Assembly (NCBI RefSeq): GCF_001021505.1
Contig: NZ_LDPO01000011.1
Span: forward strand, 100,941-164,940
Direction of reading: 5' to 3'
Source: Mycolicibacter heraklionensis
Lineage (GTDB): Bacteria > Actinomycetota > Actinomycetes > Mycobacteriales > Mycobacteriaceae
DNA length: 64,000 nucleotides
Every line of letters starts with the position of its first letter. The first letter of the stretch is position 1. Of this stretch, positions 8,157 to 16,997 are shown piece by piece. Below the pieces are notes generated by a model. It did not search any database, had not been told where the DNA came from, and worked only from the letters and a program-made list of their open reading frames with translations. The position numbers and the translations under genes are program-made.

Positions 8157-8378
8157 GTGAAAACGCGGGCATTAAAGGCACGCAATATGTTTCGTGTCAT
8201 CTCGCTGAAGATGGTGCTGCTGGCATCCGATGAGTCCGGGATGTCCACGGTGGAATACGCAATCGGGACGATCGCTGCCGCAGCCTTCGGCGCGATCCTC
8301 TACACCGTGGTCACCGGTGACTCGATCGTGTCGGCACTGAATCGCGTCATCGGGCGAGCGCTGAACACCAAGGTCTGA
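8157..8378 (+). CDS. flp: Flp-type pilin (DUF4244)
   Basis: 73 residues. The prepilin cleavage motif is visible as G-MSTVEY: glycine, then Glu at +5 and Tyr at +6 of the mature protein, followed by a hydrophobic helix AIGTIAAAAFGAILYTVV and a short polar tail. The leader is basic and unusually long (about 28 residues). The start is GTG, chosen for the strong AAGGAGG seven bases upstream. It corresponds to Rv3656c. No TadV-type prepilin peptidase is encoded in the cluster, so processing must rely on one elsewhere. Confidence 0.9.
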   Translation: MKTRALKARNMFRVISLKMVLLASDESGMSTVEYAIGTIAAAAFGAILYTVVTGDSIVSALNRVIGRALNTKV

Positions 8379-8384
8379 CGGGTC

Positions 8385-8732
8385 GTGACCGGCCGTGCGC
8401 GCTTTGTCGAAGATGCCGGCGCCAGCACAGTCGAGGCAGCGTTCGCGCTGGCGGCCCTGGTCTCGGTGCTGGTGCTGTGCCTGGCCGGGATCAGCGCGGT
8501 GTCCGCCCAGATCCGCTGCGTCGACGCCGCCCGGGAAGCCGCCCGGCTGGCGGCGCGCGGAGACGTCCCAGCGGCCACCGCGGTGGTGCGACGGCTCGCG
8601 CCGGCCGGTGCGACGGTCCGGCTGCGCTCCGAGGGTGACGTGGTGGTTGCCCGCGTCAGCGCCCGACCGGTTCTGTTGCCCGGCTTGGCGATTGCCGCCG
8701 AAGCGGTCGCGGCGGCCGAGCCGTCGCAGTGA
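8385..8732 (+). CDS. TadE-like minor pseudopilin
   Basis: 115 residues. The N-terminal GASTVEAAFALAAL resembles the TadE pseudopilin motif and is followed by one transmembrane helix, then a periplasmic domain containing IRCVDAAREAARLAARGD, typical of TadE proteins. It corresponds to Rv3655c. GTG start, six bases after the flp stop. It is expected to be a minor component of the Flp pilus. Confidence 0.87.
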   Translation: MTGRARFVEDAGASTVEAAFALAALVSVLVLCLAGISAVSAQIRCVDAAREAARLAARGDVPAATAVVRRLAPAGATVRLRSEGDVVVARVSARPVLLPGLAIAAEAVAAAEPSQ

Positions 8733-9060
8733 GGCCGGCGGGGCCACCGTGGCCGCCGCCGCGATGGTCGCGGTGCTGCTGAGCGTCACCGGTGGCGGCT
8801 TCGTGCTCGGTGCCGCGGTCATCGCCCGACACCGTGCCCAGGCCATCGCCGACCTGGCGGCGTTGGGCGGTGCGGGCCGGGTTCCCGCCGGGCCCGCTAC
8901 CGCCTGCGCTCAAGCCACGATGCTGGGCTCGCGGATGCACGCCGGTGAAATGACTTGCACCGTCGACGGACTCGATGTGGTGATCACCGTCGCGATGCCG
9001 GTGCCCGGCTGGCGGCTAAGCCCCGCCCGGGCGACGGCGCGCGCCGGGCCGGTCGGCTAG
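8692..9060 (+). CDS. Second TadE-like protein of the Tad cluster (Rv3654c-like)
   Basis: About 122 residues from TTG 8692, or 103 from GTG 8749. It belongs to the helicase/secretion-neighbourhood TadE-like family: EAGGATVAAAAMVAVLL followed by a transmembrane helix and an ARHRAQAIADLAALGG region. The conserved E/D-x-G-x-A-T motif lies before GTG 8749 in the same frame. The start must therefore be upstream, and TTG 8692, overlapping tadE by 41 bases, is the only nearby candidate. A GTG overlapping the tadE stop (8729) is out of frame. The stop overlaps the stop of the convergent sensor gene by 3 bases. Role: probably a minor Tad component. Confidence 0.75.
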   Translation: MPPKRSRRPSRRSEAGGATVAAAAMVAVLLSVTGGGFVLGAAVIARHRAQAIADLAALGGAGRVPAGPATACAQATMLGSRMHAGEMTCTVDGLDVVITVAMPVPGWRLSPARATARAGPVG

Positions 9061-10094
9061 GGGGCTTCGGTTGTGGCGCTCAAACCAGCGTCGGCGAGTT
9101 CGGCATCGGTGGGCAGGCGCAGCGCGACCAGCCCGGCCACGGTGCCTTCTTCGAGTTCCACCTTGTTGACCGTCACGTGGACCGGCGCCCAACCGCCGTC
9201 CATCTGACGCAGCCGCAGCACCCCGCTCGCCGGGGCCTGGGAGCGGGCCAGGTCGTCTTCCATCCGGGCGATCTGCACCTGGTCGTCGGGATGGACCCGC
9301 GCTACGTCCGCCGGACTGCGCCAGTCGTAGAACGGGCACGGCTCATCCAGCCACTTCAGCAACCGCCGGTTGGCCAGATCGACCATGGCCCGGTGCACGC
9401 CAGGCTGGGCCAGTGCCCGCAGGATCTGCTGCGCCAGAAAGTCGGGGCGCTGCACTGCGCCGTCGAACTGGCCCCGCCAGTTCATCCCGCGCGTCACCAA
9501 GTGCTCACGTCCGCCGGGAACCGTCTCGCGAGCCGTGCGGACCACGAAGCCCATCCGAACGGGCTCGCCGTTGAAATCGGTGACATCCCAGGTGCTGCAG
9601 ATCGTCTGCCCGGGTTCGGCCCGGATCGCCAGAGCCAACACCTTGTTCTCATTGGGGCTGAACTCGCGGGCGGGCAGCTCTTCGACGAACGCCCGGTCGT
9701 GGGTGGCCTCCACCTCGGGGTCTTTGCCGCTGTTGGCCAGCGACTCCCTGGTGTCGGTGGCCACTCCCAGGGTCAGGTCCCACTTCAGCGGGCCCGGGAT
9801 GGGCCGTTCCGGTGGTTCCATGTCGGCCGGCCCGGTCCACACATGCACGCCGTGCACCCGGCCGTCGGACATCACCACGGGTTCGGTGCGGATCACCCGA
9901 TCGCGGCGTGCGGTGATGCTGGCCAGGCTTTGGCCGGTCCGCACCGCTTCGGCGATCGCGGTCTGAATCGCCGCCAGGTGGGGGCTGCGTCGCAGGAACT
10001 GGGTGATCGGCACCAGGTTCTTCAGCTGACGGCCCTGCGCGACGACTGCCGGTTCACCCCCGAGGGTCTCCACCAGTAGCCAATCGTGCGCCAT
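9057..10094 (-). CDS. GAF/PAS multi-sensor domain protein (Rv3651-like)
   Basis: 345 residues, corresponding to Rv3651. To my knowledge that protein is structurally described as three sensor domains (GAF-like and PAS-like) without an output domain. Here the C-terminal PAS-type segment is seen as WRSPADVARVHPDDQVQI followed by MDGGWAPVHVTVNKVEL, a typical PAS/PAC pattern. The N-terminal WLLVETLGGEPAVVAQGRQ is conserved in the family. No kinase, cyclase or DNA-binding part is present, so it probably signals through partners. No signal peptide. It converges on the Tad cluster. Confidence 0.85.
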   Translation of the reverse strand: MAHDWLLVETLGGEPAVVAQGRQLKNLVPITQFLRRSPHLAAIQTAIAEAVRTGQSLASITARRDRVIRTEPVVMSDGRVHGVHVWTGPADMEPPERPIPGPLKWDLTLGVATDTRESLANSGKDPEVEATHDRAFVEELPAREFSPNENKVLALAIRAEPGQTICSTWDVTDFNGEPVRMGFVVRTARETVPGGREHLVTRGMNWRGQFDGAVQRPDFLAQQILRALAQPGVHRAMVDLANRRLLKWLDEPCPFYDWRSPADVARVHPDDQVQIARMEDDLARSQAPASGVLRLRQMDGGWAPVHVTVNKVELEEGTVAGLVALRLPTDAELADAGLSATTEAP

Positions 10095-10400
10095 AATTCG
10101 CCGATATTACGTCTGCTGCCCTTCTACCAGCGTCAACAGCGAACTATTTCCCGGATTTGACGCCGGTTTCCCCCAGCACGGCATCCTGCCAAGTTGCGAA
10201 GGATCCGGTGTAGCCGGTAACTTACGGCCGCATCCGGTCATGTATCGGGTTGGGAGCGGATCGCATTTCTCGACCGTTCGTCTTACTGTCCCGTGTGTTT
10301 TCTGCGTGGTGACGCCTGTCGCTGCGACGCAGCTGCCGGGGTAAGGGCTCGGGGGAGTCGGCCGTTCGGGGGGTCGGCCGACTCCCGCAGTCCCGATCGC
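10095..10400. other. Intergenic region between sensor gene and helicase gene
   Basis: 306 bases without a credible coding frame. The left part is the upstream region of the Rv3651-like gene. The right part holds a strong inverted repeat just after the helicase stop codon, listed separately. H37Rv carries a PE gene (PE33) near here; I see no PE motif. Confidence 0.6.
10353..10386 (-). terminator. Hairpin downstream of helicase gene
   Basis: Perfect 11-base inverted repeat GGGAGTCGGCC and GGCCGACTCCC with a 12-base loop, starting 14 bases after the helicase stop. There is no T tract on either side, so it is a mycobacterial-type hairpin terminator at best. Confidence 0.55.
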
Positions 10401-12752
10401 CTAGTGCGTGCCGTCGAGCTTGCCGAGCACCAGTCGCAGCACCCGCACCGCGCCGTCCTTGTCCAACGGGTCATTGCCATTGCCACACTTGGGTGATTGC
10501 ACGCACGAGGGGCAGCCGTGCGGGCATTCGCAGGATTCGATCGTCTCCGCCGTCGCCGTCAGCCAGGTGGCCGCCGCGCGGTATCCGCGCTCGGCGAAGC
10601 CGGCACCGCCAGGATGGCCGTCGTAAACAAAGACACTGGGCAGGCTGCCCAGCTTTTCCGGACCGACCGCGGTGGACAGGCCGCCGATGTCGCCGCGATC
10701 GCAGCTGGCCACCAGCGGCAGCAGCCCGATCGCCGCATGCTCGGCGGCGTGCAACGCCCCCGGTATCGCCGTTTCGGCCACTCCGCAGTCGGCCAGCGCC
10801 TCGGCGGTGACGGTGTAGACCACCGCCGTGGTGGGCAGTGTCGCCGGTGGAACGTCCAGGTCGATGAAGTCCAGCACCTCCCCGGTCGGCAGCCGCCGCA
10901 GATAGCCGACGATCTGACGGGTCACCGTCACCGGCACCAGGCCGAGACTGACCGGACCGAACCAGGCGCGTTCGCCGGCTCCGGTCACGTCGATGTCGGT
11001 TATCTCGCGTGCGAACGTCGTGTAGCCGGGATCCTCGGCGTGTACGAACGCGATCTGGCGCTCGGTGTCCAGCGAATCGACCACATAACTCTCGCCCTGA
11101 TGCAAATACACCGCCCCGGTGTGCACCGTGGCCGGCGCCCGCCCAGCGTCGACACTGCCCAGCAGCCGGCCGGTGCCGGCTTCGACGATCGCCACTTGCC
11201 CACCGGCGGACCCGCGGATTTCCACGGTTGCGTGCGGGTCGAGGCCGGGCGCCGGGAAGTACTTCTCGGACCGCCGACGCAACAACCCGTCCTCGACCAG
11301 GGCGTCGGCCACCTGCTCGGCGCCCAACTGCGCCACTTCAGCGACGGTCAGCGGCAGTTCGGCGGCCGCGCACAGCAGCTGCGGTCCCAGCACGTAAGGG
11401 TTTGCCGGGTCGATCACCACCTGCTCGATCGGCTTGTCCAGCAGCGCCGCGGGGTGATGCACCAGGTAGGTGTCCAGCGGGTCGTCGCGAGCGACCAGCA
11501 CGATCAGCGCCGTCTGTCCCCGCCGCCCGGACCGGCCGGCCTGCTGCCAGAACGAGGTCACGGTGCCGGGGAAGCCCGCGATCACCACCGCGTCCAGCCC
11601 GGCGATGTCCACGCCGAGCTCCAGGGCGTTGGTGGTGGCCAGGCCATACAGCTCACCGTCGGCCAGCGCGCGCTCCAAGGCGCGGCGATCCTCGGCCAGA
11701 TATCCGGCCCGGTAGGAGGCGACCTTGTCGACCAGCGCCGGGGCGACCGATTCCAGCCGGGTGCGGGCAGCCAGCGCGGTGAGTTCCGCGCCCCGGCGCG
11801 AGCGCACAAAGGTCAGGGTGCGAGCCCCCTCGGCGATCAGGTCGGCCATCACCCGGGCCGCCTCGGTGCCGGCGGCACGGCGTACCGGCGCGCCGTTCTC
11901 ACCGGTCACATCGGTGCGCAGCGCCGGCTCCCACAGGGCCACCGTCCGGGCCCCGTGCGGCGAGCCGTCCTCGGTGACCTCCGCGACGGGCTGGCCGATC
12001 AGCGCTGAGGCGCTGGCGCCCGGCAATGCGGTGGTGGCGCTGGCGAAGATCACGGTGGGTCCGGCCGGCGCCCCCGGTGCGGAGTAACGCGCACACAACC
12101 GCAGCAGCCGTCGCAGCACCATCGCGACGTGCGAGCCGAAGATCCCCCGGTAGTAGTGGCATTCGTCGACGATCACGAAGCGCAGCCCGCGCAGGAACGC
12201 CGCCCAGCGGGCGTGGTTGCGCAGCAGCGACAGGTGGATCATGTCCGGGTTGGAGAACACCCAGCGGGACTGTTCCCGGGCGAACCGGCGGATCTCGGCG
12301 GCGCTGTCGCCGTCGTGGGCGGTGGGTGCGACGGCTCCGGCTGCGCCACCCAGTCGTGGCACCGCCGCGGTCAGCGTGTGCGCCGCGCGCAGCTGATCGT
12401 GCCCCAGCGCCTTCGTCGGCGACAGATAGAGCACCCGGGCACGGGGATCGGTCACCAGTGCCTGCAGCACTGGGAGTTGGTAGGCCAGCGATTTCCCCGA
12501 CGCCGTACCGGTGCTGATCACCACGTGACGCCCGGCGTGCGCAAGTTCGGCGGCGGCCAGCTGATGCGACCACGGTGCCTCGACCCCGCGTCCGGTGAAG
12601 GCGCTGATCACGTCGGGCTCGGCCCAGTCCGGCCAGGCGCCCGCTTGGCCCGCGGACGCCGGCAGATCGGCGACATGACGCAGCGGATCTTCACCGGCCT
12701 CGACCCCGGCGAGCGCGGCGGCCAGCAATTCACCGCCGAAATTCGCCGTCAT
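10401..12752 (-). CDS. DEAD/DEAH-like superfamily 2 helicase with MZB domain (MrfA/SftH type)
   Basis: 783 residues, corresponding to Rv3649. Helicase motifs: I GTASGKS near residue 80, II VDECHYYRG, III SATT, and VI QAGRSGRRG. The C-terminal MZB (DUF1998) domain carries a four-cysteine zinc site, CECPHGCPSC followed by a further cysteine in SPKCGNG. Relatives are the mycobacterial 3'-5' helicase SftH and Bacillus MrfA (YprA), which takes part in mitomycin adduct repair. No MrfB-type nuclease gene is adjacent. A DNA repair role is inferred from the family. Confidence 0.93.
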   Translation of the reverse strand: MTANFGGELLAAALAGVEAGEDPLRHVADLPASAGQAGAWPDWAEPDVISAFTGRGVEAPWSHQLAAAELAHAGRHVVISTGTASGKSLAYQLPVLQALVTDPRARVLYLSPTKALGHDQLRAAHTLTAAVPRLGGAAGAVAPTAHDGDSAAEIRRFAREQSRWVFSNPDMIHLSLLRNHARWAAFLRGLRFVIVDECHYYRGIFGSHVAMVLRRLLRLCARYSAPGAPAGPTVIFASATTALPGASASALIGQPVAEVTEDGSPHGARTVALWEPALRTDVTGENGAPVRRAAGTEAARVMADLIAEGARTLTFVRSRRGAELTALAARTRLESVAPALVDKVASYRAGYLAEDRRALERALADGELYGLATTNALELGVDIAGLDAVVIAGFPGTVTSFWQQAGRSGRRGQTALIVLVARDDPLDTYLVHHPAALLDKPIEQVVIDPANPYVLGPQLLCAAAELPLTVAEVAQLGAEQVADALVEDGLLRRRSEKYFPAPGLDPHATVEIRGSAGGQVAIVEAGTGRLLGSVDAGRAPATVHTGAVYLHQGESYVVDSLDTERQIAFVHAEDPGYTTFAREITDIDVTGAGERAWFGPVSLGLVPVTVTRQIVGYLRRLPTGEVLDFIDLDVPPATLPTTAVVYTVTAEALADCGVAETAIPGALHAAEHAAIGLLPLVASCDRGDIGGLSTAVGPEKLGSLPSVFVYDGHPGGAGFAERGYRAAATWLTATAETIESCECPHGCPSCVQSPKCGNGNDPLDKDGAVRVLRLVLGKLDGTH

Positions 12753-13121
12753 GGTCCCATCCTCAATTGCGTGGTTTATGCGGCGGTCCCAGCTTCGCCT
12801 CTCCTACGTCGAGTCTCGCTGAACCGCCGGCCTCGAATGTCCGCCGCCGTATTGTTCACCCTTCGGCCGAGATTTCGGCACCGCAGTCTGTCCTCAACGC
12901 AACGAACATGGTTGACTGATGGGCGGTCGTAGCTTCTGTGTTCGTGTTAAGCCTTCGCAGGATCTGTGGTTGCGGCCGCAGTGCCCGCGGGGGAGCGTCG
13001 GTGTCAGCACCGACCGTCCGCCAGGGTACGGCGGCCGGAACAGGCCCGGGGCAGCGAAAATCGGTGCCCCGAACAACGGTGCGCACCGCACCGGGCAAGA
13101 AGAGTAAGGAAAGATCGACAA
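12753..13121 (+). other. Long leader and promoter region of cspA
   Basis: 369 bases without a believable gene. It must contain the divergent promoters of the helicase gene and cspA. A perfect hairpin GTCGGTG-TCAG-CACCGAC at 12997-13014 lies about 108 bases before the cspA ATG. A long structured 5' UTR is typical of cold-shock genes. A TTGACT occurs near 12913, but I could not pair it with a good -10. Confidence 0.5.
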
Positions 13122-13325
13122 ATGCCACAGGGAACTGTGAAGTGGTTCAACGCAGAAAAGGGCTTCGGCTTCATCGCGCCTGAAGACGGGTCGGCGGACG
13201 TGTTTGTCCACTACACGGAAATCCAAGGGTCCGGCTTTCGCACCCTCGAGGAAAACCAGCGGGTGGAGTTCGAGGTCGGGCAGAGCCCCAAGGGCCCCCA
13301 GGCCACGGGCGTCCGCGCCGTCTGA
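13122..13325 (+). CDS. cspA: Cold shock protein A
   Basis: 67 residues, a single cold-shock OB fold that binds single-stranded RNA and DNA. RNP1 is KGFGFI and RNP2 is VFVHYTEI. N-terminus [14 protein letters not shown] matches mycobacterial CspA (Rv3648c). AAGGAAAG lies 8-10 bases upstream of the ATG. It is followed by a strong terminator. Confidence 0.97.
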   Translation: MPQGTVKWFNAEKGFGFIAPEDGSADVFVHYTEIQGSGFRTLEENQRVEFEVGQSPKGPQATGVRAV

Positions 13326-13344
13326 GCAACGGAATTTGACGTCA

Positions 13345-13387
13345 CCCCCCGGGCAGCTCCCGCCAACGGAGCTAAGCCGGGGGGTTT
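13345..13387 (+). terminator. cspA terminator
   Basis: Two-part stem: outer CCCCCCGG (13345-13352) with CCGGGGGG (13377-13384), inner AGCTCC with GGAGCT, followed by TTTCGTTT. It lies 20 bases after the cspA stop. Confidence 0.8.
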
Positions 13388-13451
13388 CGTTTCGGGCGGC
13401 TAAGACCGCCCCGGATGCCGCCGGATGGTGGACCGGCTTACTGTCGGTGAC

Positions 13452-14063
13452 GTGAGCCAGCTTTCCTTCTTTTCGGCAGAGTCGGTGCCGCCCAGCGTCG
13501 CCGACCTCACCGGGGTGCTGGCTGGCCCGGGACAGATTGTCATGGTGGGCGATGGCGCGCGGCTGTCGGTCGTGGTCGACGCCCAATGGCGGGCTGTGGC
13601 GCTGGCCGAGCTGATCGGCCAGGCCGGTCTGCTGTCGGAGGTCACCCGCACCGAGGAAGACACCCCGTTGGTCCGGACCGCGGTCGACGCGCGCTTGCGT
13701 GGGCTGGCCCAGGCGTGGACCCGCGGAGCGGTGAAGACCGTGCCACCGCAATGGCTGCCGGGTCCGCGTGAACTGCGGGCGTGGACGCTGGCGGCGGGCA
13801 CCGCCGAAGGCGACCAATACCTGCTCGGGCTCGATCCGCACGCGCCGGACACCTTCGCGCCGCTGGCCTCGGCCATGATGCGGGTGGGCATCGCGCCCAC
13901 CCTGATCGGCACCCGCGGGGGCCATCCGGCGCTGCGGATCACCGGCCGCCGCAGGTTGTCGCGGCTGGTCGAAAACGTCGGGGAATCACCCGCGGACCCC
14001 GAGGCGTTGAGTCAATGGCCGCGTGTCGTAGCCACGATCCCGGGCCACGGCGACGGGCTTTGA
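13452..14063 (+). CDS. Conserved mycobacterial protein (Rv3647c-like)
   Basis: 203 residues starting MSQLSFFSAES; an in-frame ATG at 13425 would add nine residues. I recognise only the conserved mycobacterial family at this position between cspA and topA. Alpha/beta composition, no signal peptide, no transmembrane segment. Segments such as RELRAWTLAAG and IGTRGGHPALRITGRRRL look like a folded domain, but no catalytic signature is visible. Function unknown. The synteny with topA is strict in mycobacteria. Confidence 0.8.
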   Translation: MSQLSFFSAESVPPSVADLTGVLAGPGQIVMVGDGARLSVVVDAQWRAVALAELIGQAGLLSEVTRTEEDTPLVRTAVDARLRGLAQAWTRGAVKTVPPQWLPGPRELRAWTLAAGTAEGDQYLLGLDPHAPDTFAPLASAMMRVGIAPTLIGTRGGHPALRITGRRRLSRLVENVGESPADPEALSQWPRVVATIPGHGDGL

Positions 14064-14179
14064 GAGAATGCACTGCTGAGCGCCGGTTTGCGTCGGCACG
14101 GTCGTGAGTGCGAGATTGTCAGTTGTCCACCGGCGGCGCGGCCTGCCGGTGCGGACAGAAGTGGAGTGGTAAGCGCAAG

Positions 14180-16996
14180 GTGGCTGACTCTGAGACGGTG
14201 AGCGCCCGCAATGGCGATAAAACACCCGTGCGGCGGCTCGTCATTGTCGAGTCGCCCACCAAGGCACGGAAAATTGCGGGTTACCTGGGCAGGAACTACG
14301 TCGTCGAGTCCTCCCGAGGGCACATCCGGGACCTGCCCCGCAACGCCGCCGACGTGCCGGCGAAGTACAAGACCGAACCGTGGGCGCGCCTCGGCGTCAA
14401 CGTCGACGCCGACTTCGAACCGCTCTACATCGTCAGCCCCGACAAGAAGAGCACCGTCACCGAGCTCAAAGGCCTGCTGAAAGACGTCGACGAGCTCTAT
14501 CTGGCCACCGATGGTGACCGGGAGGGCGAGGCGATCGCCTGGCACCTGCTGGAGACCCTGAAGCCGCGCATCCCGGTCAAACGGATGGTGTTCCACGAGA
14601 TCACCGAGCCGGCGATCCGCAACGCCGCCGAGAACCCCCGTGACCTGGACATCGACCTGGTGGACGCGCAGGAGACCCGGCGCGTCCTGGACCGGCTGTA
14701 CGGGTATGAAGTCAGCCCCGTGCTGTGGAAGAAAGTCGCGCCGAAGCTGTCGGCCGGCCGCGTCCAGTCGGTGGCCACTCGCATCATCGTGCAGCGCGAA
14801 CGCGAACGGATGGCGTTCCGCAGTGCCTCCTACTGGGACGTGGTCGCCCAACTGGACGCCAGCGTCTCCGACCCGACGGCCTCTCCGCCCAGCTTCACCG
14901 CGCGGCTGGTCGCCGTTGACGAGCTGCGGGTGGCCAGCGGTCGTGACTTCGACTCATTGGGCGCGCTGCGCAAGCCCGACGAGGTGCGGGTGCTCGACGA
15001 AGCCGCGGCCACCGCGCTGGCGGCCGGGCTGCAGGGCGCGTCGCTGTCGGTGACCTCCGTGGAGGAGAAGCCGTACACCCGCCGGCCCTACGCGCCCTTC
15101 ATGACCTCGACGTTGCAGCAGGAAGCCGGCCGCAAGCTGCGGTTCTCCGCCGAGCGGACGATGAGCATCGCCCAGCGGCTCTACGAGAACGGCTACATCA
15201 CCTACATGCGTACCGACTCGACGACGCTGTCGCAGTCGGCTATCGACGCCGCCCGTACCCAGGCCCGCCAGCTCTACGGCGAGGAGTACGTGTCGCCGTC
15301 GCCGCGGCAGTACACCCGCAAGGTCAAGAACGCCCAGGAAGCCCACGAGGCGATCCGGCCGGCCGGTGAGACGTTCGCCACCCCCGACGCGGTGCGCAAC
15401 GAGCTGGGCAGCGACGAGTTCCGGCTCTACGAGCTGATCTGGCAGCGCACCGTCGCCTCGCAGATGGCCGACGCCCGCGGCACCACGCTGAGCCTGCGGA
15501 TCGGTGGAGCAACCGCTGGTCTTGGTCAAAAGAGGGAAGTGACGTTCGCCGCCAGCGGCCGCACCATCACCTTCGCCGGCTTCCTCAAGGCCTACGTGGA
15601 GACCGTCGACGAGTTGGCCGGCGGCGAAGCCGACGACGCCGAGCGGCGGCTGCCGCAGCTGACCCAGGGGCAGCGGGTGGACGCCACCGAGCTGACCCCC
15701 GACGGGCACGCCACCAACCCGCCCGCGCGCTACACCGAGGCCTCGCTGGTCAAGGCGCTCGAAGAGTTGGGCATCGGCCGGCCGTCGACGTACTCCTCGA
15801 TCATCAAGACCATCCAGGACCGCGGCTACGTCTACAAAAAGGGCAGCGCGCTGGTCCCCACCTGGGTGGCGTTCGCCGTGATCGGGCTGCTGGAGCAGCA
15901 CTTCGGCCGGCTCGTCGACTACGACTTCACCGCGGCCATGGAGGACGAGCTCGACGGGATCGCCGCCGGGCGTCAGCGCCGTATCGACTGGCTGCACAAC
16001 TTCTACTTCGGTGGCGACTACGGGGTCGAGGACTCGATCGCGCGGGCCGGCGGCTTGAAGAAGCTGGTCGGGGTCAACTTGGAGGGCATCGACGCCCGCG
16101 AGATCAACTCGATTCGGTTGTTCGACGACGCGCAGGGCAGGCCGGTCTATGTGCGGGTGGGCAAGAACGGCCCCTACCTGGAGCGCATGGTCACCGGTGA
16201 CGACGGCGAGCCGACCCCGCAGCGGGCCAACCTGGATGACTCGCTGCCGCCGGACGAGCTGACCCTGGCACTGGCCGAGGAACGCTTCGCCACCCCGCAG
16301 GAGGGCCGGTCGCTCGGTGTTGACCCGGCTACCGGGCACGAGATCGTCGCCAAGGACGGGCGCTACGGTCCGTATGTCACCGAAGTTCTGCCGCCACCGC
16401 CGGACGACGAGTCTGGAACGACGGCTAAGAAGGGCAAGAAGCCGACCGGCCCCAAGCCCCGCACCGGTTCGTTGCTGCGCAGTATGAGCCTGGAAACCGT
16501 GACGCTCGACGACGCGCTGAAGCTGCTGTCGTTGCCGCGGGTGGTCGGCGTCGACCCCGAGTCCGGCGACGAGATCACCGCGCAGAACGGCCGCTACGGG
16601 CCATACCTGAAGCGCGGCACTGACTCTCGGTCGTTGGCAAGCGAAGAGCAGATCTTCGAGATCTCGCTCGACGAAGCGCTGAAGATCTACGCGGAGCCGA
16701 AGCGTCGTGGCCGCCAAGCAGCTGCGACCGCGGCGCTGCGGGAGTTGGGTGCTGACCCGACCAGCGGCAAGCCGATGGTGATCAAGGACGGCCGATTCGG
16801 TCCGTACGTGACCGACGGCGAGACCAACGCCAGCCTGCGCAAGGGCGATGAGGTGGCCACGATCACCGATGAGCGTGCCGCCGAACTGCTCGCCGACCGG
16901 CGGGCGCGGGGGCCGGTCAAGAAGGCCGCCAAGAAGACCGCGCGCAAGGCGCCCGCGAAAAAGGCACCGGCGAAGAAGGCCGCCAAGAAGGCTTGA
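14180..16996 (+). CDS. topA: DNA topoisomerase I (type IA)
   Basis: 938 residues. Relaxes negative supercoils. The TOPRIM domain begins LVIVESPTKARKIAGYLG and contains DGDREGEAIAWHLL. The active-site tyrosine lies in ENGYITYMRTDSTT. The C-terminal half has repeated GRYGPY/GRFGPY Topo C repeats (for example DGRYGPYVTE, NGRYGPYLKRG, DGRFGPYVTDG) in place of zinc fingers, as in mycobacterial TopA. The protein ends in a lysine/alanine-rich tail known to bind DNA. GTG 14180 is chosen because homologues start just before the RRLVIVESPTK segment. It corresponds to Rv3646c. Confidence 0.97.
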   Translation: MADSETVSARNGDKTPVRRLVIVESPTKARKIAGYLGRNYVVESSRGHIRDLPRNAADVPAKYKTEPWARLGVNVDADFEPLYIVSPDKKSTVTELKGLLKDVDELYLATDGDREGEAIAWHLLETLKPRIPVKRMVFHEITEPAIRNAAENPRDLDIDLVDAQETRRVLDRLYGYEVSPVLWKKVAPKLSAGRVQSVATRIIVQRERERMAFRSASYWDVVAQLDASVSDPTASPPSFTARLVAVDELRVASGRDFDSLGALRKPDEVRVLDEAAATALAAGLQGASLSVTSVEEKPYTRRPYAPFMTSTLQQEAGRKLRFSAERTMSIAQRLYENGYITYMRTDSTTLSQSAIDAARTQARQLYGEEYVSPSPRQYTRKVKNAQEAHEAIRPAGETFATPDAVRNELGSDEFRLYELIWQRTVASQMADARGTTLSLRIGGATAGLGQKREVTFAASGRTITFAGFLKAYVETVDELAGGEADDAERRLPQLTQGQRVDATELTPDGHATNPPARYTEASLVKALEELGIGRPSTYSSIIKTIQDRGYVYKKGSALVPTWVAFAVIGLLEQHFGRLVDYDFTAAMEDELDGIAAGRQRRIDWLHNFYFGGDYGVEDSIARAGGLKKLVGVNLEGIDAREINSIRLFDDAQGRPVYVRVGKNGPYLERMVTGDDGEPTPQRANLDDSLPPDELTLALAEERFATPQEGRSLGVDPATGHEIVAKDGRYGPYVTEVLPPPPDDESGTTAKKGKKPTGPKPRTGSLLRSMSLETVTLDDALKLLSLPRVVGVDPESGDEITAQNGRYGPYLKRGTDSRSLASEEQIFEISLDEALKIYAEPKRRGRQAAATAALRELGADPTSGKPMVIKDGRFGPYVTDGETNASLRKGDEVATITDERAAELLADRRARGPVKKAAKKTARKAPAKKAPAKKAAKKA

Positions 16997-16997
16997 G

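Noticed and set aside
13425..13451. Start of the Rv3647c-like gene at ATG 13425.
   Set aside because: The nine extra residues are unlike the family N-terminus as I recall it (MSQLSFF-type), and GTG 13452 fits better; the alternative cannot be excluded.
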